Origin: QWHO01 sp021404945
GTDB taxonomy: Bacteria; Vulcanimicrobiota; Xenobia; Xenobiales; QWHO01
NCBI GenBank assembly: GCA_963169765.1
Contig: CAUJEN010000121.1
Span: 1 to 64,000, forward strand
Length of the DNA stretch: 64,000 bases
Direction: 5' to 3'
Shown: in pieces, positions 1-8,156 of the stretch
Numbering within the stretch: position 1 is the first letter of the stretch
Layout of the letters: each line of letters begins with the position of its first letter
The notes under the pieces: generated by a model
The model's input: the letters and a program-made list of their open reading frames with translations, nothing else
Told to the model about the DNA's origin: nothing
Database searches by the model: none
Translations under genes and position numbers: made by a program

Positions 1-143
1 GAATGCTGTAAAGTCAAGCCATGGTTCCCCGAACCCGCACGAAACGCAAGAATCGTGGCTCTTACCCGGGGAACCTACATGGGGCTACTTCGATGGCGCT
101 CTGACCGGGTTTGCGGGGCAACGGTGGTCGATCACCACGAAGC

Positions 144-2243
144 TCACGCTCCAGCCTGACCGCGCGCCACCCGGAACCCGAATCCTTTGTAAGCCCCCCC
201 GGTCACCTCGGTGGTGTGCCGGATGGCGTCGAACGGCTTGAGCGACCCGTTCGACCAGGCCCCGCCCTTGAGCACGATCGACCCTGGTCGCTTGGAGGAC
301 GTGCTGTCCACATACTCCAGCGCGTTTCCCACCATGTCCACCACCCCGTAGGGGGAGACGTTGCCCGCCTCCTCGTGGGCGTCCACGGCCGAGAGCCCGG
401 CGCCCTCGTGATTGCACACCGCCGGGTCCCACTCCTCGCCCCACGGATAGCGCCGCCCGTCCGTGCCCCGGGCCGCCTTTTCCCACTCGAGCTCGCTGGG
501 CAGGCGGCAGTCGGCCCATTCGCAGAAGGCCCGCGCGTCGAAGCTGGTCACGTTGACCGCCGGGAGCTTCTCCTCCTCGGGGGGGTAGCTCTCGCGCCAG
601 CCCCCTTCGCTCACGTAGCCGGTGGCCTCCACGAACTCGCGGTACTGGGCGTTGGTGACCGGGTAGCGGGAGATCTCGAACGCCTCCAGCGGCACCGAGG
701 CGTTCTCGCGCCCGAACAGGAACTTGCCCTCGGGAATCGAGACCCACTCGATCAGGTCGGCCCGGGGCCCTCTCTCGGCCTGGTCGGCGATCGAGCGCAG
801 CGTGGCCCCCTCGTGCACCTCACAGGCGGCCCCGAACAGCTCCTGGGTGGAGTCGCCGAGCACCTCGGCGGCGGTGGCCAGCGTCAGGCCGTGGGGGGGG
901 CTGCCGGTGGCCACCAGGGCCGCCATGGCTGCGATCCGGTTGGCCAGCGAGTGCACCTGGTCCACTCGTTCCTGCAGCTTCTGGCTGGCCGGGTCCTGGG
1001 CGCTCGGGCGCAGCTCGCGTGTCTCGCGGCAAATCTCCCGCAGCGCCTGCGAGAGCGGCTTGAGCGCCTCGGGCCGGCCCTCGAGCGACAGATTCACCTG
1101 GCGCTGCAGCACCCCGAAGCTCCCGGACAGGTGGTCGGGAATGCTCTCGAGCAGGGCCGGCTCGTCGCGCGGATCAAGGTCGTCAAAGCGAAGCTCCAAC
1201 TGCTTCGGGCCCTGCTCCCCGGGCCCGTCCATCACGATGCGAAAGCCAAAGCCGTTGTAGCTCGACTCGGGCGTCTCGGAGGTGTGCCGGATGCAGTCGA
1301 ACGGCTGGTTGTGCCGGGTCACGTAGTTGGTCCAGGCCCCCCCTTTGAGCAGTACCGCCCCGGGCCGGCGGCTGGTGCCTCCGTCCACGAACTCGAGCAC
1401 GTTGCCCACCATGTCCACCGCTCCGAAGGGCGACACATTGCCTTTGCGCTCGAAGGCCGTGACCGGGGTGGTGCCGGTGGAGTCGTTGTTGCAGCGGCGC
1501 GGGTCCCACTGGTTTCCCCAGGGATATTTGCGACCGTCTGTGCCTCGGGCCGCCTTCTCCCACTCGAGCTCGGTGGGCAGCCGGCCACCCGCCCAGCGCG
1601 CGAAGGCCTGGGCGTCGTAAAAGGTCACCTGGGTGACGGGATGCTCTCCTCGCGACTCCTCCGGCGCCGTCCAACCTCCCTGCACCTGGTGATCGGTGGC
1701 CTCCACGAAGGCGGCGAACTGCCGGTTGGTCACCGGGTAGCGGCTGATGCGGTAGGCGGGCAGGCTCTCAGAGCGGTCGTCGAGCCCGAACTTGAAGCTG
1801 CCCGCCGGCACCTGAATCATCGGCACCAGGTCGGGCGGGGGAGGGGGGCCGAGCACGTGGGATTTGCTCTGTAGCTCGCGCTGGCCCCGATAGACCGTCT
1901 CCAGCCCGCTGTGCAGCTCCTCCAGTCCCTGGCGCAGCACCTCGTGGCAGCCCGCCACGGGCGCCGGGCTGATGGCCAGGCTGGCGTACAGGTTGATCTG
2001 GTTGACCGTGGCCATGAGGTTGGCCACCGAGCGGGCGTGCTGGGGCTCGAACGGAGCCGAGGCCGCCAGGGGAGCGTTGCGTGCCAGCCGGGCCAGCTTC
2101 TTGAGGTCTTCGGGCAGCTCGCCCAGCTCGCGGGCCTGCCCCGCGCACACCTCGTCCACCCGGGTTTCGATCTTGCGAACGAAACGCGTCACCTCCGGCG
2201 GCAGGGCCGAGCCAGGACGGCTGACGGGAGTGAGAAGCTCCAT
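144..2243 (-). CDS. Tandem-duplicated FGE/SUMF1-like domain protein
   Basis: The 699-residue product is an internal duplication. A helical segment (about 10-135) and an FGE-fold module (about 140-345) are followed by a second helical segment (about 360-490) and a second FGE module (about 497-695). Both FGE modules carry the family signatures ISRYPVTN, LP(T/S)ELEWEKAARGTDGR, YPWG, VDMVGN and KGGAW. Known formylglycine-generating enzymes have a pair of Cys residues in the C-terminal core after the GG(S/A)W motif. Neither module has that pair, so sulfatase activation is unlikely and a binding or accessory role is more plausible; this is an inference. There is no signal peptide. The gene is divergent from a membrane Ser/Thr kinase, a partnership seen in other bacteria with FGE-like domains. 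The ATG at 2241-2243 fits the start of the first helical segment. Confidence 0.85.
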   Translation of the reverse strand: MELLTPVSRPGSALPPEVTRFVRKIETRVDEVCAGQARELGELPEDLKKLARLARNAPLAASAPFEPQHARSVANLMATVNQINLYASLAISPAPVAGCHEVLRQGLEELHSGLETVYRGQRELQSKSHVLGPPPPPDLVPMIQVPAGSFKFGLDDRSESLPAYRISRYPVTNRQFAAFVEATDHQVQGGWTAPEESRGEHPVTQVTFYDAQAFARWAGGRLPTELEWEKAARGTDGRKYPWGNQWDPRRCNNDSTGTTPVTAFERKGNVSPFGAVDMVGNVLEFVDGGTSRRPGAVLLKGGAWTNYVTRHNQPFDCIRHTSETPESSYNGFGFRIVMDGPGEQGPKQLELRFDDLDPRDEPALLESIPDHLSGSFGVLQRQVNLSLEGRPEALKPLSQALREICRETRELRPSAQDPASQKLQERVDQVHSLANRIAAMAALVATGSPPHGLTLATAAEVLGDSTQELFGAACEVHEGATLRSIADQAERGPRADLIEWVSIPEGKFLFGRENASVPLEAFEISRYPVTNAQYREFVEATGYVSEGGWRESYPPEEEKLPAVNVTSFDARAFCEWADCRLPSELEWEKAARGTDGRRYPWGEEWDPAVCNHEGAGLSAVDAHEEAGNVSPYGVVDMVGNALEYVDSTSSKRPGSIVLKGGAWSNGSLKPFDAIRHTTEVTGGAYKGFGFRVARGQAGA

Positions 2244-2295
2244 CGGAGCGCCATTTTAACCGTTCGCGTCCGAACCCGCTGTTGCGATTTCAAGA

Positions 2296-2307
2296 CCGAT
2301 TGTTAAC
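2296..2307 (+). promoter_or_regulatory. CCGATTGTTAAC box upstream of the kinase gene
   Basis: The 12-base sequence CCGATTGTTAAC lies about 90 bases before the kinase start codon. The identical 12-mer occurs on the minus strand at 24445-24456, about 80 bases before the pilin/propeller gene. Matching orientation and distance suggest a promoter element or regulator site. Its function is inferred only from position. Confidence 0.35.
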
Positions 2308-2393
2308 TTGTCTCGCCCCGGCTGACGAAACTCTGACGAAGGCAGTTCGCGCCTCCATGGAGAAGAACTTCCCTCGCAGGAGGAGCTGGACGG

Positions 2394-3662
2394 ATGGGAT
2401 TCATTCTGGGCCTGGTGGAGTGGACGGAGGCGTTTCTCAAGGGGCGTGACCGCACCTATCTCATCGGGGCGGGCGTAGTGGGCCTGCTGCTGTTCTGGGT
2501 CTTCTTCTCCCTGGTCAAGAGCCTGTGGGGATTGATCATCGTCGTGACCATCTCGGCGGGCCTGGGCTACGCCGCCGAGCGGTTCTACCCCGCCAAGCAC
2601 AACCACGGCCTGATCGGCATGACGCTGTTCGGCCTGGTGGGGGCCCTCATCGGCCAGCGCCTGCTCGGCACCCTGGGTCCCTCCATCGCCGGCGTGCGCA
2701 TCATCCCCGCCTTCGCCGGGATTCTGCTCGTCAACTGGCTGGTGCGCTCGATGCGGCTCGCCTCGAGGGCCCGCACGCTGGAGAAGTACAACGCCAGGGT
2801 GGCCGAAGACTCCATGATCTTGTCCAAGCTCGACGAATATCGCATCGTCGAGCGCCTCGGCTCGGGAGCCTACTCCAGGGTCTACCGGGCCGTGAGCGAC
2901 CGCACCCTCAATGAGGACGAATCCATCGCCGTCAAGATCTTCAACGAGGAGGCCATCAAGGACGAGGAGTTCACCCGGCGTCTCGAGCGCGAGATCGAGC
3001 TGCTGCAGAGGCTGGATCATCCCGGCATCGTCAAGGTCTTCAAATCGGGTCACCAGGGTGACCTTCACTTCATGACCATGGAGTATGCCGACGGAGAAAC
3101 GCTCTCCAGCCGGCTGCGCAAGGATTGGCCCAACCTGGGCGAGTCGGTCGACATGACCATCGCCATCGGCGGCGTGCTCGGCTACGCCCACAAACTCGGC
3201 GTGGTGCACCGTGACATCAAGCCCGATAACATCATCTTGAGCAAGTCCGGCCCCCGCATCCTGGACTTCGGCCTGGCTCGCCCCGAGGGTCGCTCGAGCC
3301 TGACCCAGGCCGGCACGGCCCTGGGAACTCCCGCCTACATGTCCCCCGAGCAGATCCGCGATGACGAGCATGTGGACGGGCGCGCCGACCAGTACGCTCT
3401 GGGCTGCGTGCTGTTCGAGCTGATCACCGGGCGGCGCCCCTTCGAGGGCGACCAGTCGGTGCAAATCATGATGAAGCACCTCAACGAGCCCCTGCAAGAC
3501 CCCCGCAAGCTCAATCCCGCCATCCCCGACCAGCTGGCCAAGTGCGTCTGGTACATGATGGCCAAGGACAAGAACAATCGCTTCCCCAACATGGAGGCGG
3601 CGCTGGCTCAGCTCAAGCAGGTGCAGGCCGAGCTGAAGGCCCAGCCCGCCGGCAAGAAGTAA
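2394..3662 (+). CDS. Membrane Ser/Thr protein kinase (Hanks type)
   Basis: 422 residues. The N-terminal 120 residues contain about four hydrophobic segments (roughly 22-42, 45-61, 74-92 and 100-118). The cytoplasmic kinase domain starts near 149. All core elements are visible: glycine loop GSGAYSRV (157-164), the AVK lysine at 181, catalytic HRDIKPDN with Asp274, DFG Asp291 and GTPAYMSPEQ. It is therefore predicted to be an active phosphotransferase acting on protein Ser/Thr. Unlike most bacterial kinases of this class, the membrane region precedes the kinase and there is no C-terminal sensor domain. A good Shine-Dalgarno (AGGAGGAG) sits about ten bases before the ATG. The neighbouring divergent FGE-like gene may be functionally linked. 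Confidence 0.93.
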   Translation: MGFILGLVEWTEAFLKGRDRTYLIGAGVVGLLLFWVFFSLVKSLWGLIIVVTISAGLGYAAERFYPAKHNHGLIGMTLFGLVGALIGQRLLGTLGPSIAGVRIIPAFAGILLVNWLVRSMRLASRARTLEKYNARVAEDSMILSKLDEYRIVERLGSGAYSRVYRAVSDRTLNEDESIAVKIFNEEAIKDEEFTRRLEREIELLQRLDHPGIVKVFKSGHQGDLHFMTMEYADGETLSSRLRKDWPNLGESVDMTIAIGGVLGYAHKLGVVHRDIKPDNIILSKSGPRILDFGLARPEGRSSLTQAGTALGTPAYMSPEQIRDDEHVDGRADQYALGCVLFELITGRRPFEGDQSVQIMMKHLNEPLQDPRKLNPAIPDQLAKCVWYMMAKDKNNRFPNMEAALAQLKQVQAELKAQPAGKK

Positions 3663-3664
3663 GC

Positions 3665-4186
3665 TCAGCTCTCGGCGATACGTCTGAGGCGGGAGGCCAC
3701 CAGGGCGGAATGCTGCGGACTCAACTCGTGCAGCAAGCCGAGCACGGAGTCACTCTTGACGATCCCGTGCCGCAAGAGCGAACGGACGTATTCGAGGTCC
3801 TTTTCACGCCCGGCAATCAGTTTGCTGATGGCGATGTCCACCGGACTGAGGCACAGCCCCGTGACCCCGCCGGTGTTCTCGTTTTTCAAAGCCACCAGGC
3901 GCTCTTTCCAGGAGGTCGGAATGATTGCCGTCTCCGGAGACACGCCATCGGCGTGATAGCCGAAGGTCTCGTAGAACAGAGAAAATTCTCCAATGGATCC
4001 CGTGATCAGGTCGGCTTTCTCAGGAGCGTCCCGTGGGTAAAGATGGGCCTGCATCGAGGCCAGGAGCTCAGCCGGCGGGTCTTGCACCGAGGCCAGGATG
4101 GCCTGGCTGCCGACGACAATGAACACATTCTCGTCGGCGATCGCTCCTGAGGCCCGCAAAATGTGCTCAAGCTGACGGAGAAGCAC
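3665..4186 (-). CDS. Nucleotidyltransferase-fold protein (DUF6036-like)
   Basis: 173 residues from a GTG start at 4184-4186, which overlaps the end of the upstream gene by 20 bases. The sequence LRQLEHILRASGA followed by FIVVGSQAIL resembles the start of minimal nucleotidyltransferase folds. Residues such as ITGSIGEFS, the SPVDIAISKL block and the KDLEYVRSLL helix match the pattern of DUF6036/AbiEii-like proteins, in which a Leu-Ser-Pro-x-Asp segment precedes a Lys in a helix. The classical D-x-D pair is less clear than in the second such protein at 13.5 kb. The overlapping small upstream gene makes a two-gene cassette that looks toxin-antitoxin-like. An upstream ATG extension is rejected because that stretch has shadow-like composition. 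Confidence 0.7.
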   Translation of the reverse strand: MLLRQLEHILRASGAIADENVFIVVGSQAILASVQDPPAELLASMQAHLYPRDAPEKADLITGSIGEFSLFYETFGYHADGVSPETAIIPTSWKERLVALKNENTGGVTGLCLSPVDIAISKLIAGREKDLEYVRSLLRHGIVKSDSVLGLLHELSPQHSALVASRLRRIAES

Positions 4187-4538
4187 GATACTCCCGTAAC
4201 AATGCCAGGCGCTCCTCTTGACTGAGCACCCCGCAGAAGGGCGCGCTGGATCGCAGCCGCTGTCCTTCATCGCTCTCTTGCAGCAAGAGCGAGCGCAACT
4301 GCGGCCAGGGCATCTCCAGGAGTCGCAACCACTCCTGGATGGCCCGGCTGGGGCTCTGCTCGTTCCATCTCCGGGCTGTGGCCCTGGCCCGTTCGAGTCC
4401 CGTCCTGTTTGGATCGGCATCGATACGGGCCACTATCTCGCGCATCATGGCCAGCACCCACTGGTCGATCTGTCGGTGGTCCACTTGAAGTCGATTCGAT
4501 AGCTGAAGGGAATCCTCCCGCGCGGCAGCGGGCTCCAC
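4167..4538 (-). CDS. Small hypothetical protein paired with nucleotidyltransferase
   Basis: 123 residues from a GTG start 19 bases after the upstream radical SAM gene stops. It is predominantly helical and charged, with segments DQWVLAMMREIVARI and EWLRLLEMPWPQLRSLLLQ. The C-terminal QEERLALLREYRA runs into the overlapping nucleotidyltransferase gene. I do not recognise a family. Translational coupling with the nucleotidyltransferase suggests an antitoxin-like or partner role, by analogy with the second pair at 13.2-14.0 kb. The true start could be one of several nearby alternatives because the first 15 residues carry no recognisable signal. Confidence 0.6.
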   Translation of the reverse strand: MEPAAAREDSLQLSNRLQVDHRQIDQWVLAMMREIVARIDADPNRTGLERARATARRWNEQSPSRAIQEWLRLLEMPWPQLRSLLLQESDEGQRLRSSAPFCGVLSQEERLALLREYRASPSA

Positions 4539-4557
4539 AGCCCGGAACCGCTCGTTG

Positions 4558-5544
4558 TCACACTTCTTGCCATACTCCTGATGGCGGTGGCGTCTGTGCT
4601 GAGTGCGGCTCAGCCTGTCCAGCGACCCCGGCCGGCGACTCTGGTAAGCCTCCTGCCCGAGAATCCACCTCCGGCCAGCCGAGCGGGATCCGCTCGAGCA
4701 GCCCGTCCTCTCCGAACACCTCCTCGAGCCGCAGCTCGGGCCGGTGCACGTAGCCGATGTGGCAGCCGCAGCGCTCGGCCGGGCAGAGCCGCTCTCTCAG
4801 GCAGTCCTCGAAGCCGGGCTCGTACACGTTGCCCAGCACCTGGCCCACGAAATGGCACCGGCGCACGTCCCCCTTCCCATCCACCGTGAAGCTCGTCTGG
4901 CCGGTCCGGCAGGCCCGGTCCAGGCTCCGGTAGCGGGGCAGGTTGAATCGGAAGTAGGGATCGACCCCCACCAGTCGCTCCACCTCCTCGGGCCGGTAGG
5001 AGTCCGGTGAGCGCTTGAACGCGTTCACCCAGAGGTAGACCGCCCGCGGCAGCCGGGCCCGCAGCTCCTCGATGGCCTGGAAATGCTCGCGCAGCCCCAC
5101 CACCCCCACGCTGTAGCGCAGGCCCAGCTCGTCCAGCTTGCGACAGCGGGACAGGAAGCGCTCCACAGTGACCTGGGAGGGGTGGAAGCTGGCCCACAGC
5201 GCCAGGGACGGCCCGGCCCCGGCCAGGTCCTGCAAAGGAGCGCTCAGGTTGGTCTGGATGGCCACCCGCCGCACCCGGGGCAGCAAGGACAATCGCACCA
5301 GCGAGCGTCGGTAGGCCCGGTGTATGAGCGCTTCCCCCCACGGGGTGAGCAGCAGCCGCAGCTCACGCGGGCAGCCACTGACCCAATCCACGAATCGCTC
5401 CAGCTCCTCGAAGTCCCGGGCCAGCTCGGCCCGGGTGTTGGCCCGCTTGGCGAACGGACAGTAGCCGCAGGCGTAGTTGCAACTCGACAGCGAGCCCCGG
5501 TAGAGGATGCTCCAGGTCACCGCGTGGTCCTCACCAGGCCGCAT
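4558..5544 (-). CDS. STM4011-family radical SAM protein
   Basis: 328 residues. The radical SAM cluster motif C-x3-C-x2-C is at Cys22, Cys26 and Cys29 within SCNYACGYCPFAKR. It should bind a [4Fe-4S] cluster and cleave S-adenosylmethionine to a 5'-deoxyadenosyl radical. Several further Cys residues occur near the C-terminus (CHFVGQV, CPAERCGC), which may hold an auxiliary cluster. The YRGSLSSCNYAC context and the neighbouring genes match the STM4011 family, named after a Salmonella locus; its substrate is unknown to me. The start overlaps the upstream STM4012-type gene by 14 bases. An internal GTG (VTWSILYRG) is an alternative start closer to typical family N-termini. Confidence 0.88.
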   Translation of the reverse strand: MRPGEDHAVTWSILYRGSLSSCNYACGYCPFAKRANTRAELARDFEELERFVDWVSGCPRELRLLLTPWGEALIHRAYRRSLVRLSLLPRVRRVAIQTNLSAPLQDLAGAGPSLALWASFHPSQVTVERFLSRCRKLDELGLRYSVGVVGLREHFQAIEELRARLPRAVYLWVNAFKRSPDSYRPEEVERLVGVDPYFRFNLPRYRSLDRACRTGQTSFTVDGKGDVRRCHFVGQVLGNVYEPGFEDCLRERLCPAERCGCHIGYVHRPELRLEEVFGEDGLLERIPLGWPEVDSRAGGLPESPAGVAGQAEPHSAQTPPPSGVWQEV

Positions 5545-6832
5545 AGCTCGCCATCCGCTGGCTCATCGCCTCGGAGTAGAGCCAGGGCCCCAGCGTGTCG
5601 CTGCGCGCCAGCCCCTCCTCGGTCAGCTTCAGGCGGTCGCAGGAGCGCTCGGCCAGCCCCGCCTCCAGCAACTCATCCAGCCTCGGGTGATCCTCCTCCA
5701 GCGAGCTCGCGAAGCGCTCGCGATAGCCCGAGAGCGCCACCCCCTCGGCCCGCAGCAGCGACTTGATCAGCCAGCGCAGCTTCTGCTCCGAGCCGTCCAG
5801 CCTCACCCCGTAGTCGGCCTGGCTGTAGTCGCGCTCGGCGAAAGCCTCCACGATGCGGCGCACCCCCGTCTGGGCCACGGCATACTCCGAGCTGTAGTGC
5901 AGCGCGCGGGTATAAGAGCGCGCCCCCGGTCCCAGCCCCACCATCCCGTCCTCCTGGCAGCAGTAGTCCGACGAGCGCTCCACCTGCGCTCGCCGGAAGC
6001 TGCGCATCGAGAGCTGCCGATAGCCGCTCGCCAGCAGCCGGTCGCGCCCCACCCGGTAGAGCTCCTGGCGGCGCGCTCCCGGGCGCTTGCCCAGCACCTC
6101 CAGGTTGGTGCGCTTGCCCACGTAGAGCGGGTAGAGGTAAAGCTCCTCGGGCCGCCACCGGAGAGCTTGCTCCAGGCTCTCCTCCCAGCTCGCCGCGCTT
6201 TGCCCCTCCTGCCCGTAGATCAGGTCCAGGTTGAAGACGGCAAAGCCGGCCTCCCGGATGGCCGAGCAGGCTCGCTCCACCTCGCCCGCTTGTTGCGGGC
6301 GCTTGAGGGCCGCCAGCTCGGCGGCCACGAAGCTCTGCACGCCCAGGCTGACCCGCTCCACTCCCAGCGCGCGCAGCAGGGCCAGCTTCCCCGGCGTCAC
6401 GGTGGCCGGCGAGAGCTCCACCGAGACCGGGATCTCCGACCAGCGCACCGGCCACGAGCGGCTCAGCTCGGCGAAGAGCCGCTCGAGCTCGAGCTCGCTG
6501 AGATAGCTGGGAGTGCCCCCGCCCACGGCCGCCTGGGCCACCCCATCGGGAGCGATGCACTCGGCCACCACGCGGGCCTGGCGGGCGATGGACGAGAGCG
6601 TGCGCTCCACCAGCTCCTCGGGGGGGCGCACGGTGGTGAACAGGTTGCAAAAGCCGCAGCGCATCTCGCAAAAAGGCAGGTGCACGTAGAGAAAGAGGCG
6701 CTTTTTGTCCTCCTCGCGCCAGGCCTGCGTGAGGGGCACGGCCTGCTCGAGTGGCCGGTAAGCCGTCTTGTGCGGATAAGAGTAGGCGTAGCCGTCGTAG
6801 CCGTCCTGCTCGAGCCGCTCGGCCAGCCTCAC
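5531..6832 (-). CDS. STM4012-family radical SAM (HemN-like) protein
   Basis: 433 residues from a GTG start that overlaps the upstream stop as GTGA. The N-terminal AYSYPHKTAYRPL is a hallmark of STM4012 proteins. It is followed by a radical SAM motif C-x3-C-x2-C at Cys55, Cys59 and Cys62 (LPFCEMRCGFCNLF). GGGTPSYLSE and the NLDLIYGQ region resemble the coproporphyrinogen III oxidase-like (HemN/HemW) branch. The family is not known to be a true porphyrin oxidase; the cluster context points to a dedicated unknown modification. A longer upstream reading frame exists but lacks conserved content, so the coupled GTG is preferred. Confidence 0.88.
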   Translation of the reverse strand: MRLAERLEQDGYDGYAYSYPHKTAYRPLEQAVPLTQAWREEDKKRLFLYVHLPFCEMRCGFCNLFTTVRPPEELVERTLSSIARQARVVAECIAPDGVAQAAVGGGTPSYLSELELERLFAELSRSWPVRWSEIPVSVELSPATVTPGKLALLRALGVERVSLGVQSFVAAELAALKRPQQAGEVERACSAIREAGFAVFNLDLIYGQEGQSAASWEESLEQALRWRPEELYLYPLYVGKRTNLEVLGKRPGARRQELYRVGRDRLLASGYRQLSMRSFRRAQVERSSDYCCQEDGMVGLGPGARSYTRALHYSSEYAVAQTGVRRIVEAFAERDYSQADYGVRLDGSEQKLRWLIKSLLRAEGVALSGYRERFASSLEEDHPRLDELLEAGLAERSCDRLKLTEEGLARSDTLGPWLYSEAMSQRMASYAAW

Positions 6833-7605
6833 AGCTCGAACTCCGCGTAGGGCACCGTCCACACCACCTCGTGGCCCAGCCGGTGGCCCTGATAGCCGTC
6901 CTCGCCGTATGCCGTGCCGTGGTCGGAGAAGACCAGGGCGAAGGTGGGGGCGCGCTCCTTCATCGCCTGCAGCAAGGGCTTCAGGGCTCGATCGACGGCC
7001 ACCAGGGCCCCGGTGTGGGTGGCCAGCGTGTCCTGGCCTTGCTCTCCCCCGTAGAACCAGTTGGGCTGGTGGATGGCGGCCACGTTCAAGAAGATCAGTC
7101 GCCGCCCCTCGCCCTCGAGGGCCCGCAGCGCCTCCTCCACCTGGTGGACCGGCGATTCGGGGCAGGTCACCCCCAGCTCGGGCCGCCACACCGCCTGCGA
7201 GAACAGCCCCGGCAGAACCCGGGAGAGCTCGTTTTGCTGGCTGAAGAAGCCCGTGCCTCCGATGCAGTGGGTGCGGTAGCCGCGTGCCTCCAGCGCCCGG
7301 GGCAGGCTGGCCTCGGGAAACACGAAAGTGCTGTCCACCGTGGTGGCGCTGCCCGCGAAGGCGGCCGCGAACAGCCGGGGATGCGGCCCTGGTCCGATCG
7401 GCGTGGGCAAGAACCCCGCGAAGAAAGCCTGGTGGGCCGAGTAAGTGAAACTACCCGGGCTGTGGCGCTTCTGCCAGCCGCCCGGCCCGAGGTAGGGTCC
7501 CAGGGTGCCCAGCAGCCCCTGCTCGTAGGCCCGCTGGGCCGCGTCGTAGCGCAGCGTGTCCAGCGTCACCAGCAACAGGTCATGGCTGCCCACTCGCTCT
7601 TTCAC
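6829..7605 (-). CDS. STM4013-family hydrolase, sulfatase/alkaline phosphatase superfamily
   Basis: 258 residues from a GTG start overlapping the HAD gene stop (GTGA). The start LLLVTLDTLRYD has the Asp residues (about 16 and 21) expected in the first metal-binding strand of the alkaline phosphatase superfamily. FTYSAHQAFFAGFLPTP follows, where the catalytic nucleophile region lies, and the C-terminal FSDHGTAYGEDGYQGHRLGH supplies the Asp-His and His ligands. These features and the gene order match STM4013 family proteins. The domain is compact compared with true sulfatases. Likely a metal-dependent phospho- or sulfo-hydrolase within the STM4011-15 pathway; the substrate is not deducible. Confidence 0.83.
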   Translation of the reverse strand: MKERVGSHDLLLVTLDTLRYDAAQRAYEQGLLGTLGPYLGPGGWQKRHSPGSFTYSAHQAFFAGFLPTPIGPGPHPRLFAAAFAGSATTVDSTFVFPEASLPRALEARGYRTHCIGGTGFFSQQNELSRVLPGLFSQAVWRPELGVTCPESPVHQVEEALRALEGEGRRLIFLNVAAIHQPNWFYGGEQGQDTLATHTGALVAVDRALKPLLQAMKERAPTFALVFSDHGTAYGEDGYQGHRLGHEVVWTVPYAEFEL

Positions 7606-8156
7606 AGCCCCCGCACCGTCTCCGCGTCCAGCACCCTTCTGGCCAGCTGAAAGCTCAGTCCGGCGGCCCGGGCCCCCACCCCGTCCACCGCCTCCTGGTC
7701 GCCGATGAAAAGGCACTCGTGCGGCTCGCGCACGAGCCGCCGGCAGGCCAGCCAGAAGATCTCCGGGTCGGGCTTTTGCAGGCCCACCTCGCCCGACACC
7801 ACCAGCGCCGCTCCCAACAGCTCCTCCAGCCCGGCAGCGCGCAGCTTGGCGCGCTGGCTCCGGCTGCCTCCGTTGCTGACCAGCCCCAGCTGGCAGCGCC
7901 GCCCCAGCTCGCCCAGTGCCTCGATGAGCTCGGGGTCGGGGGCAATGCGCAGGGCCAGCTGGCCAGCCAGGTCTTGCTGGCTGAAGGGCCGGCGGGCGCG
8001 CTCGCTCCAGGCGACAAAAAAGCGCGGATCGCCGTCGAGACAGAGCAGAGCGGCTCGGTCCTGCGGGTCGGCAAAGTGGTCGGCCAGAAGCTCGCGCAGG
8101 GCCCGGTCGCGGTCGACCAGGGTGTTGTCCAGGTCAAACAGGACAGCTCTGGGCAC
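7602..8156 (-). CDS. HAD-superfamily phosphatase
   Basis: 184 residues with all four HAD motifs: LFDLDNTLVDRD (Asp8 nucleophile and Asp10), LVSNGG (motif II), QKPDPEIF (motif III Lys) and IGDQEAVDG (motif IV). A small helical cap lies between motifs I and II. It should hydrolyse a small phosphate ester or phosphoanhydride in the cytoplasm. It overlaps the upstream ATP-grasp gene by 23 bases and the downstream STM4013-type gene by 4 bases, so it is translationally embedded in the operon. This implies a pathway phosphatase rather than a housekeeping enzyme. Substrate unknown. Confidence 0.9.
   Translation of the reverse strand: MPRAVLFDLDNTLVDRDRALRELLADHFADPQDRAALLCLDGDPRFFVAWSERARRPFSQQDLAGQLALRIAPDPELIEALGELGRRCQLGLVSNGGSRSQRAKLRAAGLEELLGAALVVSGEVGLQKPDPEIFWLACRRLVREPHECLFIGDQEAVDGVGARAAGLSFQLARRVLDAETVRGL

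Noticed and set aside
111..1874. 587-codon plus-strand frame opposite the FGE-like gene
   Set aside because: Mirror of a gene whose FGE motifs are clear on the minus strand; no domain or start signal.
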